Translations under genes and position numbers: made by a program
Notes under the pieces: generated by a model
What the model saw: the letters and a program-made list of their open reading frames with translations, nothing else
What the model was told of the DNA's origin: nothing
The model's database searches: none
NCBI RefSeq assembly: GCF_036370855.1
Contig: NC_088111.1
Span: 18,015,501-18,079,500 of the forward strand
Reading direction: 5' to 3'
DNA: 64,000 bases
From: Dromaius novaehollandiae
Taxonomy: Eukaryota > Chordata > Aves > Casuariiformes > Dromaiidae
In this document: piece after piece, positions 35,872-48,600 of the stretch
Position numbering within the stretch: position 1 is the stretch's first letter
How the letters are laid out: every line of letters starts with the position of its first letter

Positions 35872-37564
35872 GGTTGTCCCCACCGGCCGGCGGCTGGTGC
35901 TCCCGGCACCGCAGCGCGTCTCCAAGCCGAGCCAGGGACCCCGGTCCTGAGCGAGAGACATGAGGGCAGCAACTTGAGGACGGCGTGGGCTCGCCGCCGG
36001 CTCGCCCCTGCGCGCGTGGGCCAGGGAGATGCGCTCCCGAAGGCGGAGGAGGAGAACCAAGGCAGCACCGCAGCGCGAACCCCAACGTGGCACAGGCCGG
36101 CAAGGCCCTTCTCTGGCCACGGTTGAGCCCCCGCGCAGGCAGGAGACTGGGACAAACTGCAGAGATCGTCACAGGGCAGCTTTGGGGCTTGTCAAGGTGC
36201 TCCTGGAGGCGGTGGCACGGTGACTTTCTGTGCTCAGACACCGGTGGGAACCAGAAGGGCCAAGCACAGGGCGCAGAGAAGCAGAGGGTGCCCGGAGCTG
36301 GGGGCAGGCGGGCAGCAGCGTGGGAAGGACGCGAGCTCTGGAAGGAGCCAGTACAGCCAGCGCTGCCACGCTCCCGCCAGCAGCACGGTGCCCTGCGTCC
36401 CCTCGCCAGCCCGCCTTGACCTGCCAGCAGTGCCGGGGGTGCTGGCTGCTGTCCTGGGGGGTGCACGGAGCAGCACATTGGGACAGAGCGGACTGCTTGG
36501 GGACCGCGCTGGCGACACACGTCACTGAGCTGCCCCGGAGCCCGAACGCCCAGCCCGGGTGCAGCGGGCACTGTCCTCCGCAGCGGGACGGGCACACGCT
36601 GCAGGCGCGCACGGGGCTGGCACGACCCTGGAGTCATTCCTCTGCCAGAGCCCATGATCTCAGGAAGCGTTAGGCAAAGCAGCCCGGAGCGAGGCGTAAT
36701 TGCATCATGCCTCTCGGCCGAGCAGTGCCTGCTTCTGCTCTGCCTCCGCCAGCCCACAGGGCAGCTGGCAAGCGAGTGGGGGGACACGACGTTGCAGCCG
36801 GAGGGGTGCAAAAATCATTTCTATAACACAAACACACCACCCTCGTACGTGCCGGGACAGCCACACATAGGTGCTGAGCAGCGGCGGGCATGGCAGCCGT
36901 GCAGCCTGCTAACACGAATCGGTCCAGCTACTGAGCGGTGCTACCTGGAGGCCCCTGGTCCCCACATGCCTAGAAGACACGAGGGGTGGCAGAGAAACGC
37001 AGGCCAGCCGGGTTCACGGCCGTGCCAAGCTGCAGCGGGGCGCAGGGCTCGCGCAGCCCACGGCAGGGCACCCAGGGGCAGCCTGTACCCCGAGGGGCAG
37101 CAGGCACCCCCGTGGGCAGCGTGGTGGTGGCTCTGCAGGACCTGAGAGGTGTGTGGCCTCCACCGAGCCAGGGACTGCTCAGGCCAGCGCTACAGTGGCC
37201 CCGACCCCAGGGAAAGGCGAGGAAACCTCTCCCTGTGGCTCAGCTGGGACCGGCGGTGTCACCCCCACCCCAGCGCTTGACAGCCAGGCATTGCCCACAC
37301 TGCAGCAGGGAAATGTTTCCGAATCAGCTGTGCCCAGGGAGCTGTGCCCCATCACCTCCCAGGCTGCTCCAGCACCAGCTCCAGCGGGGGAGCAGGGCAG
37401 ATCCCAGCACGCTGAGACAACCTCCGTCCTGCCAGCCTTCAGGACTCCCACCCCCGGCTGCACCCGCACAGCGCTGCCAAGGGACACCCGCCTGGGAGGA
37501 ATCACTGGGAGCTCCAGGGGAGAAGTTGCCTGGCATACGGCAGCCTGGGACTGGTCCCCCGCAG

Positions 37565-37785
37565 CCCCATCCAGCAGGGACAGCCCCTGGCCAAGCCCAC
37601 CGGAGCCCCATCCAGCAGGGACAGATCCTGGTCTGAGCCCACCACGACTCCCCATCCAGCAGGGACAGATCCTGGTCCGAGCACACCGGGACTCCCCATC
37701 CAGCAGGGACAGATCCTGGTCTGAGCCCACCACGACTCCCCAGCCAGCATGGACAGCCCCTGTCCGAGCCCACCGGGGTCCCCGT
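37565..37785. repeat. Minisatellite, about 41-46 bp unit, five copies
   Basis: Units start with cccatccagcagggacag at about 37565, 37606, 37651, 37695 and 37739, then continue with cctggtctgagcccacc-type text. Units 2 to 4 are the most alike; the edges are degenerate. Confidence 0.88.
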
Positions 37786-37994
37786 CTGTCCGGGCTAGGT
37801 GGCCCCCGGTACGCGCCCCCAGGGCTTCCCTTCCCCGCGGGCAGCAAAGCTCCCGTCCGAGCCCCGGGACGCCCCGTCCAGCCCGGCAGCCCCGGGCCGT
37901 GCCCCCGGGCAGCGCCGCTCGGGCAGCCTCGCCCGGACGGCGCAGCGCGGCCCCGGGGCGACCCCCGGCCCGGCCCGCCCGGCTGCACGGGGGG

Positions 37995-38028
37995 CGGCCC
38001 CGGCCCCGGCCCCGGCCCCGGCCCGGCG
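37995..38028 (-). repeat. GGGGCC hexanucleotide repeat, 4-5 units
   Basis: On the plus strand ggcccc is repeated four times plus a partial unit; on the receptor's strand this is GGGGCC. It starts about 12 bases inside the intron that follows the putative first exon donor at 38041. Confidence 0.85.
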
Positions 38029-38040
38029 GAACCCGCTTAC

Positions 38041-38200
38041 CGTGCGCGGCGGCGGCTCCGCGCTGCCCGGCAGCCCTGGCAGCAGCCCCGGCTCCGCGAC
38101 GTGAGCGCGGCGGCGAGCGAGCGGCGTCTGCGGCGCGGCCGCCTCCCGCCAGCGCCGTGCCCCGACGGGGAGGGGGCTCGGGGCCGGCACCGCCTCCCGG
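38041..38200 (-). other. Putative receptor non-coding exon 1 (only the donor is defined)
   Basis: The minus-strand text cgcgcacg|gtaagcgg gives a good donor at 38041/38040. The next acceptor before the ATG would lie close upstream of 35871. The right-hand limit is arbitrary. Confidence 0.35.
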
Positions 38201-38304
38201 GGCTCGGGCCCCCCCGCCGCTGCCCGCTGCCCGCCGCCCCGGGCGCCGCCGGCACCCGCCCCCGCCGCGCTGCCCCGGCACGGCCGCCCCGGAGCCCCCG
38301 GGCA

Positions 38305-38540
38305 GGGCACGCGGGGCTGGGGCCGGGGAACAGCCCTGCCGGGGCTCCCGGTTGGGGCACGCGGGGATGGGGCCGGGGAACAGCCCTTTGGGGACACACG
38401 GGGACGGGGACAGGGTCCAGCCCTCCCAGGGCTCCCCGGCTGGGGCACACAGGGATGGGATCCAGCCCTGCTGGGGCTCCCTATGTGGGGCACCTGGGGA
38501 CAAGGACAGGGATGGACACAGAGCCCTGCCGGAGCACCCC
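38305..38540. repeat. Degenerate GC-rich tandem repeat, five units of about 36-53 bp
   Basis: Units begin ggggcacgcggggctggggc or variants (gggacacacggggac, gggcacacagggatggga, gggcacctggggac) and include cagccctg-ccggggctcc. Period and sequence are variable. Confidence 0.65.
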
Positions 38541-40305
38541 AGGCTCCCCCAGAGCCCCCAGGTGAGTCGCAGGGGACCTTTGCCCCCCACATTTGGGCTC
38601 CCCCATGACTGTCCCCTGGGCCAGCTGCTGCAGGGAGCCGACGTGGTCCCAGGCGCTCACCCACAGACCCCTGCGCAGGCAGGTTGAGCTGCCGGGGCCA
38701 CCCTGCCTGCAGGGACGAGGAGCTGGGCGCCCCCGAGGCCACCCCGGGCACGGGCCCAGGCAGGGCGGCACGCTGGGCCTCCGGCACAGGATCACACCCT
38801 GCGACTCCATCCGATCGTGCGGTCCCAGCAGCAGGGAGGCCACGAGAGCAGGGGCCCGGGGGCAAGCTGTGCCGTGAGCCTGGCGGCCCCTGGGCACGCT
38901 GCCTCGGCAGCAGGCCCTCGCGGGGAAGGGAGCAGCTCTGCGCTGACCCTCCACCCCATCCAAAGAGAGGTGGGCACGGCAGCGCCCTCCTCCACGGGCT
39001 GAGTGCGACCCCGACGTGCTAAACCCTTGTGAGATAGCTTCTCCCAGCTCTGAAAGCATCCGGGAGGGGTACGGCAGAGCTCCCCTGTTTGTACTGCATG
39101 CTAATTAAAAGGTTTGCAGATAGGAGATGTGCGGGTGAACATGGTTTCCCTACCAGTGGAGAAGGAGGAGGAAACGTGGCAGAGGCTGAGATCTGCCTGA
39201 AAGCCCCCAGGGAAGCCCTGGGGACTGGGAAGGTGAGTGGAAGAGCTGCCCGGGGAGGAGCGGTGGGCCCAGGACTGAGGGGGTGCTCAGCAAATCGGAG
39301 GTTTGTCCTTCAGACGGGCTGCAGAAAGGAGATCTTTACAGCCTGTGCTCATTAAGAGTGCTAAGGCCAGAAGGTGTGTGCTGGTGTCCTGGCTGTGCTC
39401 CACCCGGGTGGTTGTTTTGCTTCTCCAGACCCTCAGGTTCACGGCAGGAACAGCAGTGCTTTCCTCCTCTGCGTCTCGTAAAAGCGTGTGAAGTCTCCGT
39501 GTGCCGGGGTGCTGCCCTTGCCCGGAAGCCGCTCGGGTCAGGGAGGCAGCAGGCGGTCTGGCTTATGCCCTGAAAGCAGCATTGGCCAAATGCATCTGAA
39601 AATGCGTTTATTTTGCAGAAGGGCGATGTTTATTCTGCAACCAGTCTGATGGGCTCAAAACAAACAAACAAATCCAGATCAATTAAGAGATGCATCTGTT
39701 GCTCTAGCAAAACGAGCAGTGTCCAGTTCTTTCAAGTAAAGAAAAAGCAAACCATGTTTAAGGAGCGGAGCAGAGCCGCCTGCGGTGCTGCCGCAAGGGG
39801 CAGCTCTGTCTCTCGCCGCCTGCGCGGCGTTTTGCGGATCCCGGGGGAAGCCTTGCCCTCCGGCTGCCTTCTGCAACCAGAGGTGACCCCGGTGTCTGCT
39901 TCACGTTTTCTCTCTGGGTCCTCTCTGCTCCCACGCTTCACAGATGCTTTTGCTTATAAGCAGATTATATCACTTTCCCGGGTCTGTTCAGCACATACAG
40001 ATGGAAGGCTAAAAATAATACTCAGGATTTAAGGGGCAGAGCCCGGGCAGCGGTCCGGGCAGCCTGCAGCCAGACGTGTGCCTGCCCCAGGCCTCCCTGC
40101 GGCTGCCGGCCCTGGGGGAGGAGGACGCCCGAGGGCCCCGGGCAGAGGTGTGAGTCGGCCGCGGGGGCCGGGGGACAGCCCTGGCGCCCAGGGTCATTCC
40201 TGCATTCCTTGCAGCCATGCAAAGCCCCCGTTAGTGAAGGATGAGCCCCTTCGCGGGCCAGCGAGGTGCACGGGTCCCTGGCTTAACCTGCACGGGGGGG
40301 GATCG

Positions 40306-40373
40306 TGCTCCCGTGCTAGGGTGCTCCCGTGCTAGGGTGCTCCCGTGCTAGGGCGCTCCCGTGCTAGGGTGCT
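40306..40373. repeat. 16-bp tandem repeat, four copies
   Basis: The unit gtgctcccgtgctagg is repeated four times with one substitution (gcgctccc...), beginning in the G-rich tract at about 40306. Confidence 0.9.
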
Positions 40374-41805
40374 GGAGCACAGCGCCTGCCCGCGTGGCCC
40401 AGCGGAGGGTGGGAGGCAGCCCGAGCTCAGCCCTCCTTTGGAAACAGCCCCCACAGAGAGACCCGGGCATGAGATAAAGCGCGTGAGGGACATCCAGGTC
40501 AGATGCTTTCGCTCCCCGTAGAGTGACTTGCAGAGCCCTCCGGGGTCCCTGGCACACTTGGGCTCGGCACTGGCTACCTTTGCAGCTTGGCTTGGCCGAG
40601 GCACCCTGCGCTGCTGGGATGCAAAATGCTGCAGGCGCCAACCTGCCCTAACACCACCGGGGAAGGGCCCCGTCCCGGCAGCGCTGGCCGTTCCCGGGGC
40701 CGGAAAGCCGCTTGGCGGGTGTGTGTCGGTGACGCTAGCCGTGCGGCGAGGAATGCACTTCTTCCCCGTTTCTAAGGGGACTGGCAGAAACAAAACGGTT
40801 TTCTAGGAGGGCTGGCAGCGATAAACCAGCCGCTGCGTGAGGACAGCACGTAGCACACGTGCGCCGCGTGCCTGCTCTCCCCGCGGGGGCTCGTCCGCAT
40901 CCAGGACACGTGCCCGCGTCCCCGCACAGCGCAGGAGGTCACCCTGGGCACCCGGCGCCAAGGGTCCTGGCTCGGGTCCTCAGCTCGGCGGTGGCACCAG
41001 CTGCACGCTGTCCCCTCCCGGGGTCGGTGACGCTTCCAGCCTGGAGCCGACCTCCCTTGTGCCCGGCACAAGCCGCGTGGCACGGCCCCGTGAGCCAGCA
41101 GAGCTGCTCACCGAGGACGTTGTCGTGTTGGCCAGCCCCCAGGCAGGCTCCCCGGTGGCGGGATGCTCCTCGGCTGGAGTTTGTGGGGTGCTCGGAGGGA
41201 GGCCGCCTCGCGCACACCCCCGCCTGCCTCCCCGCTCGGCAGAGCCCGGGCACGGCGCCGCTAACCCAGCGCGCAGCTGGCGGAGGCAGCGAGCGGTGCC
41301 CAGCGCTGTGACAAGCGTCACGTGGAGGTGGGTGATGCGGCTCCGCAGACCCTTGGCAATCCATATCTTATTTTGCCAGAGCCAAAGAAAACCGCAATTG
41401 CTTCATTCCTCCGAGCTCCCAGGCTTGCAGCAGGCCACGTCGATAACAGCAGGTCCGGAGGTCAGCTCGGCAGGAGCGGGCTGGGCACCAGCAGCGAGCC
41501 AAACTGAGAAATCAGTGTGAGCCTTGAGACGCTGCCACTGGGGTCAGCGTCTGCCTCCGAGGTCCTTGTGCTGCGGGCGGGAAGCTCCGCCAGAGCCATC
41601 AGCGTGTGTGTGCACAGCCACGTGCCTCCCTCCTCTTTCGGGGCTGCCCCGAGCTACCACGTTCCCGGGGGGCTCTCTTCATCTGGACTCAGGCAGAAGG
41701 CAACGTCCTCCCACCAAAACTCACCGGGTTCCTTGGACAGCAGTGATGGGGGTGACAAATCGGGCTGGGAGAGAGGGCTTTGGAAACAGGGGTGGGTGCC
41801 AGAGC

Positions 41806-41978
41806 ATCACAAAATAGCTGAGCTTGGAGGGACCTCTGGAGATCATCTAGTGCAAATTCCCTGCTCTGGCAGGGTCACCCAGAGCAGGTTGCCCAGGACC
41901 CTGTCCAGACAGCTTTTGAATATCTCCACGGATGGAGATTCCTCAGCCTCTCTGGGCAACCTGTTCCAGTGCTCCAGT
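41806..41978 (-). mobile_element. CR1 3'-end fragment
   Basis: The text catcacaaaatagctgagct, then tggagggacctctggagatc, atctagtgcaaattcc and caggttgcccagga is the reverse complement of the CR1 3' end. It aligns by eye with the copy at 13,711 over its whole length. The 3' end is on the left, so the element is in minus orientation. Confidence 0.88.
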
Positions 41979-42596
41979 GCCAGAGAAATACCAAGGATGG
42001 CTACGTTTTCATTGGCAGCTATTCACACGGTTTCTGAAGGCTTAGGCCATGACCTGTGGCTGCCCCAGCATGAGGCTGATGCTTGACCCAGGCAGGTTAT
42101 AGAAACACCTGGGCAGAAAGTAGTACAGCCCTTGGCCACAGCCACAAGCTACGGTTAAGACAGCTGGGATGGTTAATGCTCCAGAACTGGTAACTGGTAA
42201 TGAAAAGACCTGAACATCATGTATCAGCCCTTTGCAGGATGTTTCTAGGTGGAACCTACCATGCTCCAACTTCATCAGAGCCTGCTGAGTGAGAGCTGCT
42301 GGTCAGCCGAGCGCTCAGGGGTGGCCCGAGAAAGGCAAGCGGTAGGTAGGGATGGTAGGAGCACTGTATGGATCCTGGGAATGAAGGTGCCTTTGCGGAA
42401 ACTGTGGGGGGATGTTTGTGCATGGTACTGAATATCTACAGTTGGCAGGGTCTGGCTGAAGGACGGGGTCATCTGAAGGTCCAGCTGCCCAAACTTCACC
42501 ATAAGGTGGGGACACGGTGGCAGGAGACAGCTGGCTTCACGCATGGGTGACACCAGTAAGATTAAGACGGAGCAACAGCATTGGCGGTGGAGACCG

Positions 42597-42755
42597 TGGG
42601 ATAATTCAGGCTGGAAGGACCTCGGGAGGTCTCTAGTCCAACCCCCTGCTCCAAGTGGGGTCAGTGCTGGGGTCGGTGCTGGGGTCAGAGCTGCTTGCTC
42701 AAGGCTTTATTCAGTCTGATCTTGAAAACCTCCAAGTGTGGAGATGGAAGACGGA
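42597..42755 (-). mobile_element. CR1 3'-end fragment with internal 12-bp triplication
   Basis: The text gggataattcaggctggaag, gacctcgggagg, ctagtccaaccccctgctcc belongs to a CR1 3' end. It is followed by three 12-base units (ggggtcagtgct, ggggtcggtgct, ggggtcagagct) and then ttgaaaacctccaag, again CR1-like. Minus orientation. Confidence 0.8.
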
Positions 42756-45700
42756 CCATGCTAGAAGTCTTTAAAGCCTCCAGACTGCAGATGATGAGAA
42801 AGCAGAGGGTTTCCTGTGGGGTTTCTCTGCATGAGCGTCACTGGAGCACCCGAATGTGGGGGACAGAAGCAGGCTCCACAGCCCGGTGCTTGGGCAGCCA
42901 CCAGCAGCACTGTGGGCAAGGAAACCGGTAAACCACAGAGATGGAGAGGTGTGAGCGAATGGGTGCCTGTGCCCGCAGGCAGGATGAGCTAACACAAGCA
43001 GAGGTGCTCTGCCCCCGGTAACAACCTCGCTGGAGTAAGATGTAGCAACTATTAACGCCGAGAGCAGTTGGCCTCAGTTATTACCCGTAAAGGTGACTGA
43101 GTGGCAGGGAAGGACAGGGGCACAAGGCAGGGGGGTGGCCTGGGAAGTCACCGCAGCTGTGCTGCTGAAGCAGTTTTGCTGGGGATTTTGCTGCCTTCTT
43201 TCCTGCTGGACAGCAAACTTTTTCCCAGTGACAAACGCATTCTGTGTGAGCACGTAACCCTGCTTCAGCCAGCCCGGTCTCCCGGCCGAGGCTGGGACCC
43301 AACGTCTGCCCGATGCCACTGTGCACTGGCTGGCAGGGTCCGACGCCCCCGCCGCTGCCCGGGCAGGCACGGCTTCTCGTGCAGATGGTCACAGTTAAAC
43401 TTTGCCTTTCGCCGTGATTTTTCCATTACACCAGGCAGCCGAGCGTGACTCACCGGAGCTCTGTGGCTCATTTTGCACACTGAGCTCCAGATGGTCCCCC
43501 CGTCTCACCCTGCCCCGGACGGCTGCCTTCGCGCTGCCGTTTGCAGCCTTGCTCCTCTCCCTCGACTGGCTGTTGCTCCAGGTAAAGAACTGCTTCACCC
43601 CCTTATTTCTCCCTTCCGTATTGCTTGCCGGGCTGCTGGCTGCTCGCGTCCTAGCTTTGCCCCTCTCTCCACGGGCTGATGTTTCCACGTGGTGGTTTTA
43701 GTGCTGATGGGGCAAGTGGGGCTTTGGGGAGGATGTAGCTGCTGTGCTGTCCCCCTGCTTCAAAATGCCTCTGGAGAAGAGCAGGGAGGATGGCTGGTGG
43801 CTCGGAAAGCTTCTGCGCAAAGCGTGCCTGAACAGACGAGGACTCCTCTGTCTGGGGGGACAATTGTGTAAGGGGCTCCCCGGCTGTGTGCCAGCACCAG
43901 GGGAGCACTCGCATCACCCGCGCTCCCTTGGCACAGGGTTCGGCAGTGGGTCCGGCCAGAGGACCCTCCTGACCGCCTCGGCATGCGGGTGGCAGCAGCC
44001 CAGGGGCCCCTCTGCTGCTCCCACACACCACCCTCGCACACCACCCGAGGTGCACGAATGCACGAGCCCCAGCAGCAGGACCCAATGTGCACTGGCTTTC
44101 GCAGGGTCCCATCCTGCCCCGCACGCAGGTCCATGCTGCGTGCAGCAAGCACGCGGTGCTGGGCACCTGCCCTCCCTCCGCCTGCACAGGCTCAACGCTC
44201 TCACCAGGATGCTAATATGCATTCAGGCTTTTAACATTAACAGCACTGGAGGAAATTAATAAACTCGGATCTTCATCGGAAATTAGCAGTTTGTTAGAGC
44301 GTGCGTGTGTGAGGCAGCACTCGGGGAGATGTCCAGGCAGGAAGAAAGAGAAGCTTTTTTTTCCTGGGGTTTGGTAAATTAAATCCTTTGGAAATACTGC
44401 TGCTTAGAGGGACCGTTTCTGTTCGCTGCATGAATTGAATCCTTTTGCCACTGCTGAGGTGGCAGAGTCTTGGTTTTTGCACGCAAAAAGTCCAGGAGTG
44501 GCAGTGGGGCAGGAGGACTGATCCCGGGGGACGAGTCCCCTGCACCCTGCCCCATTTCTGCCCAGTGCTGCAGGCAGGCAGCCCCCCCCCAGCAGGCTTT
44601 GCCGCTTCTTTAATGTACCTCTGAGTGGTGTCCTCGCCCGTGGTGGTGTCCCACAGGGATGGAGGCTGCCTGAAGCCATGTTCTCCAGCTCTGGATGCCC
44701 CATGGCTCGGCTGCAGCATTGCCACGCTGCCCTGGCACGTCCCCAGGACTCTGCTGGGACTGGTACCCTGCCAAAACCCATCTGCTCCCCGTGGCCTGTG
44801 TGAGAAGCAGCAGCGGACAGGCTCATCTCCCTGTAATCCCGGATTTGGAGTAGAGCGGTGATGAAGGGAGGCTGAGCACCCGGTGGGTGAGAGGGGCCGG
44901 GGGCTGCCAGCAGGACCCACCTTGAGCCACCCAGCCAGAGGCAACCTCCCCGCAGAGCGGGTGCTCCCAGCGCACAGAGGCAGGTCAGGGCCATGGTGGC
45001 CTATGGGGATGGAGGGCCCATCTGGAGAGGAGCTGCTTGTGGGACCTTCGAAGGGGGCTGTGAGGAGGAGCTGGCAGGGGAGGAACAAACCATTCCACCA
45101 CACGTCCATGTGCCTTGGCCCTGTCTCCACAGTGACTGCGGTGCCCGCAGCTCTGCCGGAGCCGGATCGATGGGGTGCCACCAAGCAGCAGGTAGGGGTG
45201 GGCGTGGGGCAGGTGGCCAGGACCCCCCCGGCTGCCTCCGCTCTGGGAAACTTGGAGCCCAGTGGGAACTTTCACCCGGGGACCTGGCAGAGACCTGTAG
45301 CGAACATGCAGGCAGTGTTCCCAGGATGGATGTGCCGATGGAGCCTGCTGCTCCATGTCTCCTTGCTGCCTCAGTGATCGCATCCTCCTTCACTCAGTGG
45401 CAATTGCAGCCATTTGAAATGTCCCTTCCCAATTCCTCACCCAAAGTGCAAAACCTCGTGAGAGCAGCCCCCGCTCTGCAGCGGCCCCTGTCTCACCAGG
45501 ACTGGGTTTTGGGATGCTGGTTGTGCTGCGTGAACATCCACTGCGGAGACGTGCTCAATAAACCTCAGGGTACAGGGTTCACTGTTAGAGGTGGGAAAAT
45601 TGCCCCTGCATGGTCGTGCACGTTGAGGTGCTGATGCCTCTCTTGGGCAGGCTGAGCACCGAGAGGGTTTGTGCTGCAAGAGCTGCTCAGAAATTGGAGT

Positions 45701-47959
45701 ACATCCGCCATCATCTGCCGTTAGCACCGCGTTGTGCTAGACGGTGCACCCGAAAAGCGCACAGGGATCATCTCCTTTCTCCAAAGACAGTTACCCACAG
45801 AAATGCATCCCAAAAGCAGGTGTCACTTCATGTAGCCATTATTGACAGGGAAATTCATGTGTGTGTTATTGTAGACTGGGCTAGTGGTGCTGCTTTGCTT
45901 CGCATGCAGAAGTAATTCAGAGAGCAGAAATGCTAATCAACACTCATGACTTGCAATTATTCAAAGAACTTCTCAGAAAGGACTGCCAGACCGTTACCAG
46001 GTAGAGACATCCATTAGCACATGAATGCATATGAAGCCATGTGAGAAAGTAAAAGTCAGGGAAGATGTTCCTCACTGCAACCTCAATTCCACACTGCTCG
46101 CTACTTAATGTTAGGAGTCTGCTGCAATCTCAGATGCACTAAAGTCTTTTGTATACTAAAAAGCAAAATGTTTTTAGTATCAACAACTGGTGCTGTTAAA
46201 GGTAGCTGCAAAAGTGCAGTCCCACAACGTGTGGCAGCAGATCCCTGAAAGTGCTGAGCTGCTTGCTCTGGTGTTTGCTCTTTTTTAGAAGCTGTTGAGT
46301 GCACCTAAGAAAAGTTTCTTTCTTGCTTGAATCTGTCTGGGTTTGTTTGTTGGTTCAGGAGGGGATATTTCCCTAAAGCAGCACGCAGCCCTCATCTGAG
46401 CCAAAAGCACCCTGTTGCCAGGCTAAGTGCTGCAGCAGGTCCGTTGGCTCACTTCAGCAGCCGCCGAGTGGTGGGCTCGCGATGAGTTTCCTTCAGACTT
46501 CATGTTTCCTCCCCCAAAATGACTCTGAGCTTTGCATAGCCACAGAGTGCTTCCCCTCTCTTTACTGCAGTGGTTTTGGGTGGGTCTGACTTCACCCTCT
46601 GATACAAAGCAATATCCTAAATACCTTCTGGGAAACACTGAATCTCTCAAGCCAACAAGGACATCACCATGGATTTCATGGGAGCGGACTGTTGGCGCTC
46701 ACCTCTGGGAAACGGGCTGCTTTGGGGGTTAATTCCTGCAAAGGCCTTGAGAAGTGCAGTATTTAATGCTATTATATGCTTCAGCAGTTGTCTGATTGCT
46801 ACAGTCTTTGTTCCAATACCATTATAAAGAGATTAATTATATGCTGACCTGTCCATAGCCAGAAATCAGCCAAATGCCACTGAGATGCTGCCCATTTATG
46901 ATTAAGAGATTTTGTACAGAATCAGCTGCTTGGACATTTATTCCCAAATAGTTTTAATGGTTTCCGGAGGTAGTAATGGCCAAAGGAGTTTGGCTGGATA
47001 AGAGATGTCCTTTTGAGGAGAGAAGTAGGAAGCGTGCAAGTTTGCTGCCAGCCAAGGTGAGCCTGGGGCAGCTCTGGGCTCCCTCCGAAGCCGTGGTGTC
47101 ACCTTCCCCCTCCAGCACCCGGCCTGGGAATCCCTACCGGGTGCTGCAAGCCCGTGCGGAGGGGACTTCTCTTTCCCGCTCTGTCCCCCAGGGATTTTGA
47201 GGTCCACTTGCTAGATCCATGACAAAACACACTGTGAGTAGGGGGGGAGCATCCCGTCTCCCTTTCCGCAGGCGGTCGTGGCCGGGGGATTCCATCGCAT
47301 TCAACAGTCTGCCGCAAAGGTCACTGCCAACGCGGTGCTTCAGAGCGGCGCTGCCGTGTGCTCTTGATAAATGACTGTTCTCCACTTACAAGGCCACTAT
47401 TGAATTCAGCATTTAATCAGAGAAATCCTCAACAGATGCCTTTCCTACAGATTGCCTGTGGATATTTAAGTTGCTGGACCTGTGCTGAAAGCTTAGCAAG
47501 TCCCCTTAGCTTCCGTTGTGGTTCCCCTCCTTGTTCAAGCGGAAAGGCTAAACGATAAGATCAAGAACTTCTCTGAAAATCATTTATATTCACATCCTAC
47601 CTCGTAGCTGGACTCTTTGTACCCGTCCTTTGCTGAAGGGCACGGCCTGCCCTCTTCCATATGTAAAGCCTTGGCAGGCAGAGCAGCATCCCTATCCCAC
47701 GCTGCACCCCTGGCATCAGTAATTCAAGGAGCAGACAAGAGGCTGTGTCTTTTGTTTCATTCCTGCTTACGAGGAAGCTGGTTGCCACTTCTATTACCAC
47801 CTATTTAAACAGAACTGCAGTCTAATATACTATTTGCCTGTCTTCCCTTTCTGGCCAGACTAGCTGTTTTTTATTCAAAGTTACATTTTTCCCTCTGTTC
47901 AGGCCTATTACTGCCCGTCGCTCTGCTCCTGACCCCCAAAACTAGCAGCGATTCCCCCA

Positions 47960-48600
47960 GAGCAGCAGTGCTGCTCCTCTGGGGTCCCGCGACACTTCAG
48001 GGTGTCACCAGCCCAGCTGGGAAGGAGGAAGGCCGAGGCCAGGGCTCCGGCGGAGGCTTTTCCCGTGCGCCCCTGCGCCGCGGCAGGCGCAGCACAGCAT
48101 CCCCCAGCCGCCTGCACGTCTCTGCGGGGACACCCGCTGCGGGGACACAGCGTGAAAATACAGGTGCTGGACGCCTTCCCGCGCAGCTGCTCTGCCGCGC
48201 AGGGTCCACGGGCCCGACGGGCTCAGGGCAGAGGGGCTGGGCCAGTCCCGCCGGCCGCCCGCGCTCCCCGGGGAGGCACGGCCCTGCCTCGGGCCGCGGC
48301 GATCCGTCACGCGCCGTCCTGCAGGGCTGGAGCCGGGCTTCGCACCGAGCTGCGTTTCCAGCCAGCGCGTGTGTGCGGAAAACGCGGCTGACTTCCCAAA
48401 TCGGAAGCGCAGCCCCGAAGAGGACCGCGAAACTCCTTCGGCCGCTGAGCGGGAGGCAGCAGGCTGGCAGTCCTCGGGGCACGGCCTTGTCCCGGGGGGC
48501 TCTGCAAACTGGGTACGGCTGCTTCCCAGAAAGACAAGAGGATACGAACAGGTTTCCGGGCCGGCAGCGGCAGGAGTTGAAGATTAAACGTTGGCCGCTG
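47960..48600. promoter_or_regulatory. Orphan CpG-rich island
   Basis: A CpG-dense block in the middle of the gene-poor region with long open frames on both strands that look compositional (Arg, Ala, Gly, Pro rich). No recognised gene starts here. It may be a promoter of a non-coding RNA, an enhancer-type island or simply a GC-rich patch. Confidence 0.35.

Larger units (their letters stand above)
35872..38040. other. Receptor intron 1 (5' untranslated side)
   Basis: GC-rich DNA between the probable non-coding first exon and the signal-peptide exon. It contains the minisatellite at 37565-37785 and the GGGGCC array at 37995-38028. Many long open frames result from GC content. I see no conserved coding here. 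Confidence 0.55.
37800..38350 (-). promoter_or_regulatory. CpG island, probable promoter of the receptor
   Basis: A dense CpG block lies upstream of the receptor on the minus strand. It contains a donor on that strand (gcacg|gtaagc with the exon ending at 38041), which would end a non-coding first exon. GC boxes are present. The start site is not defined. Confidence 0.55.
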
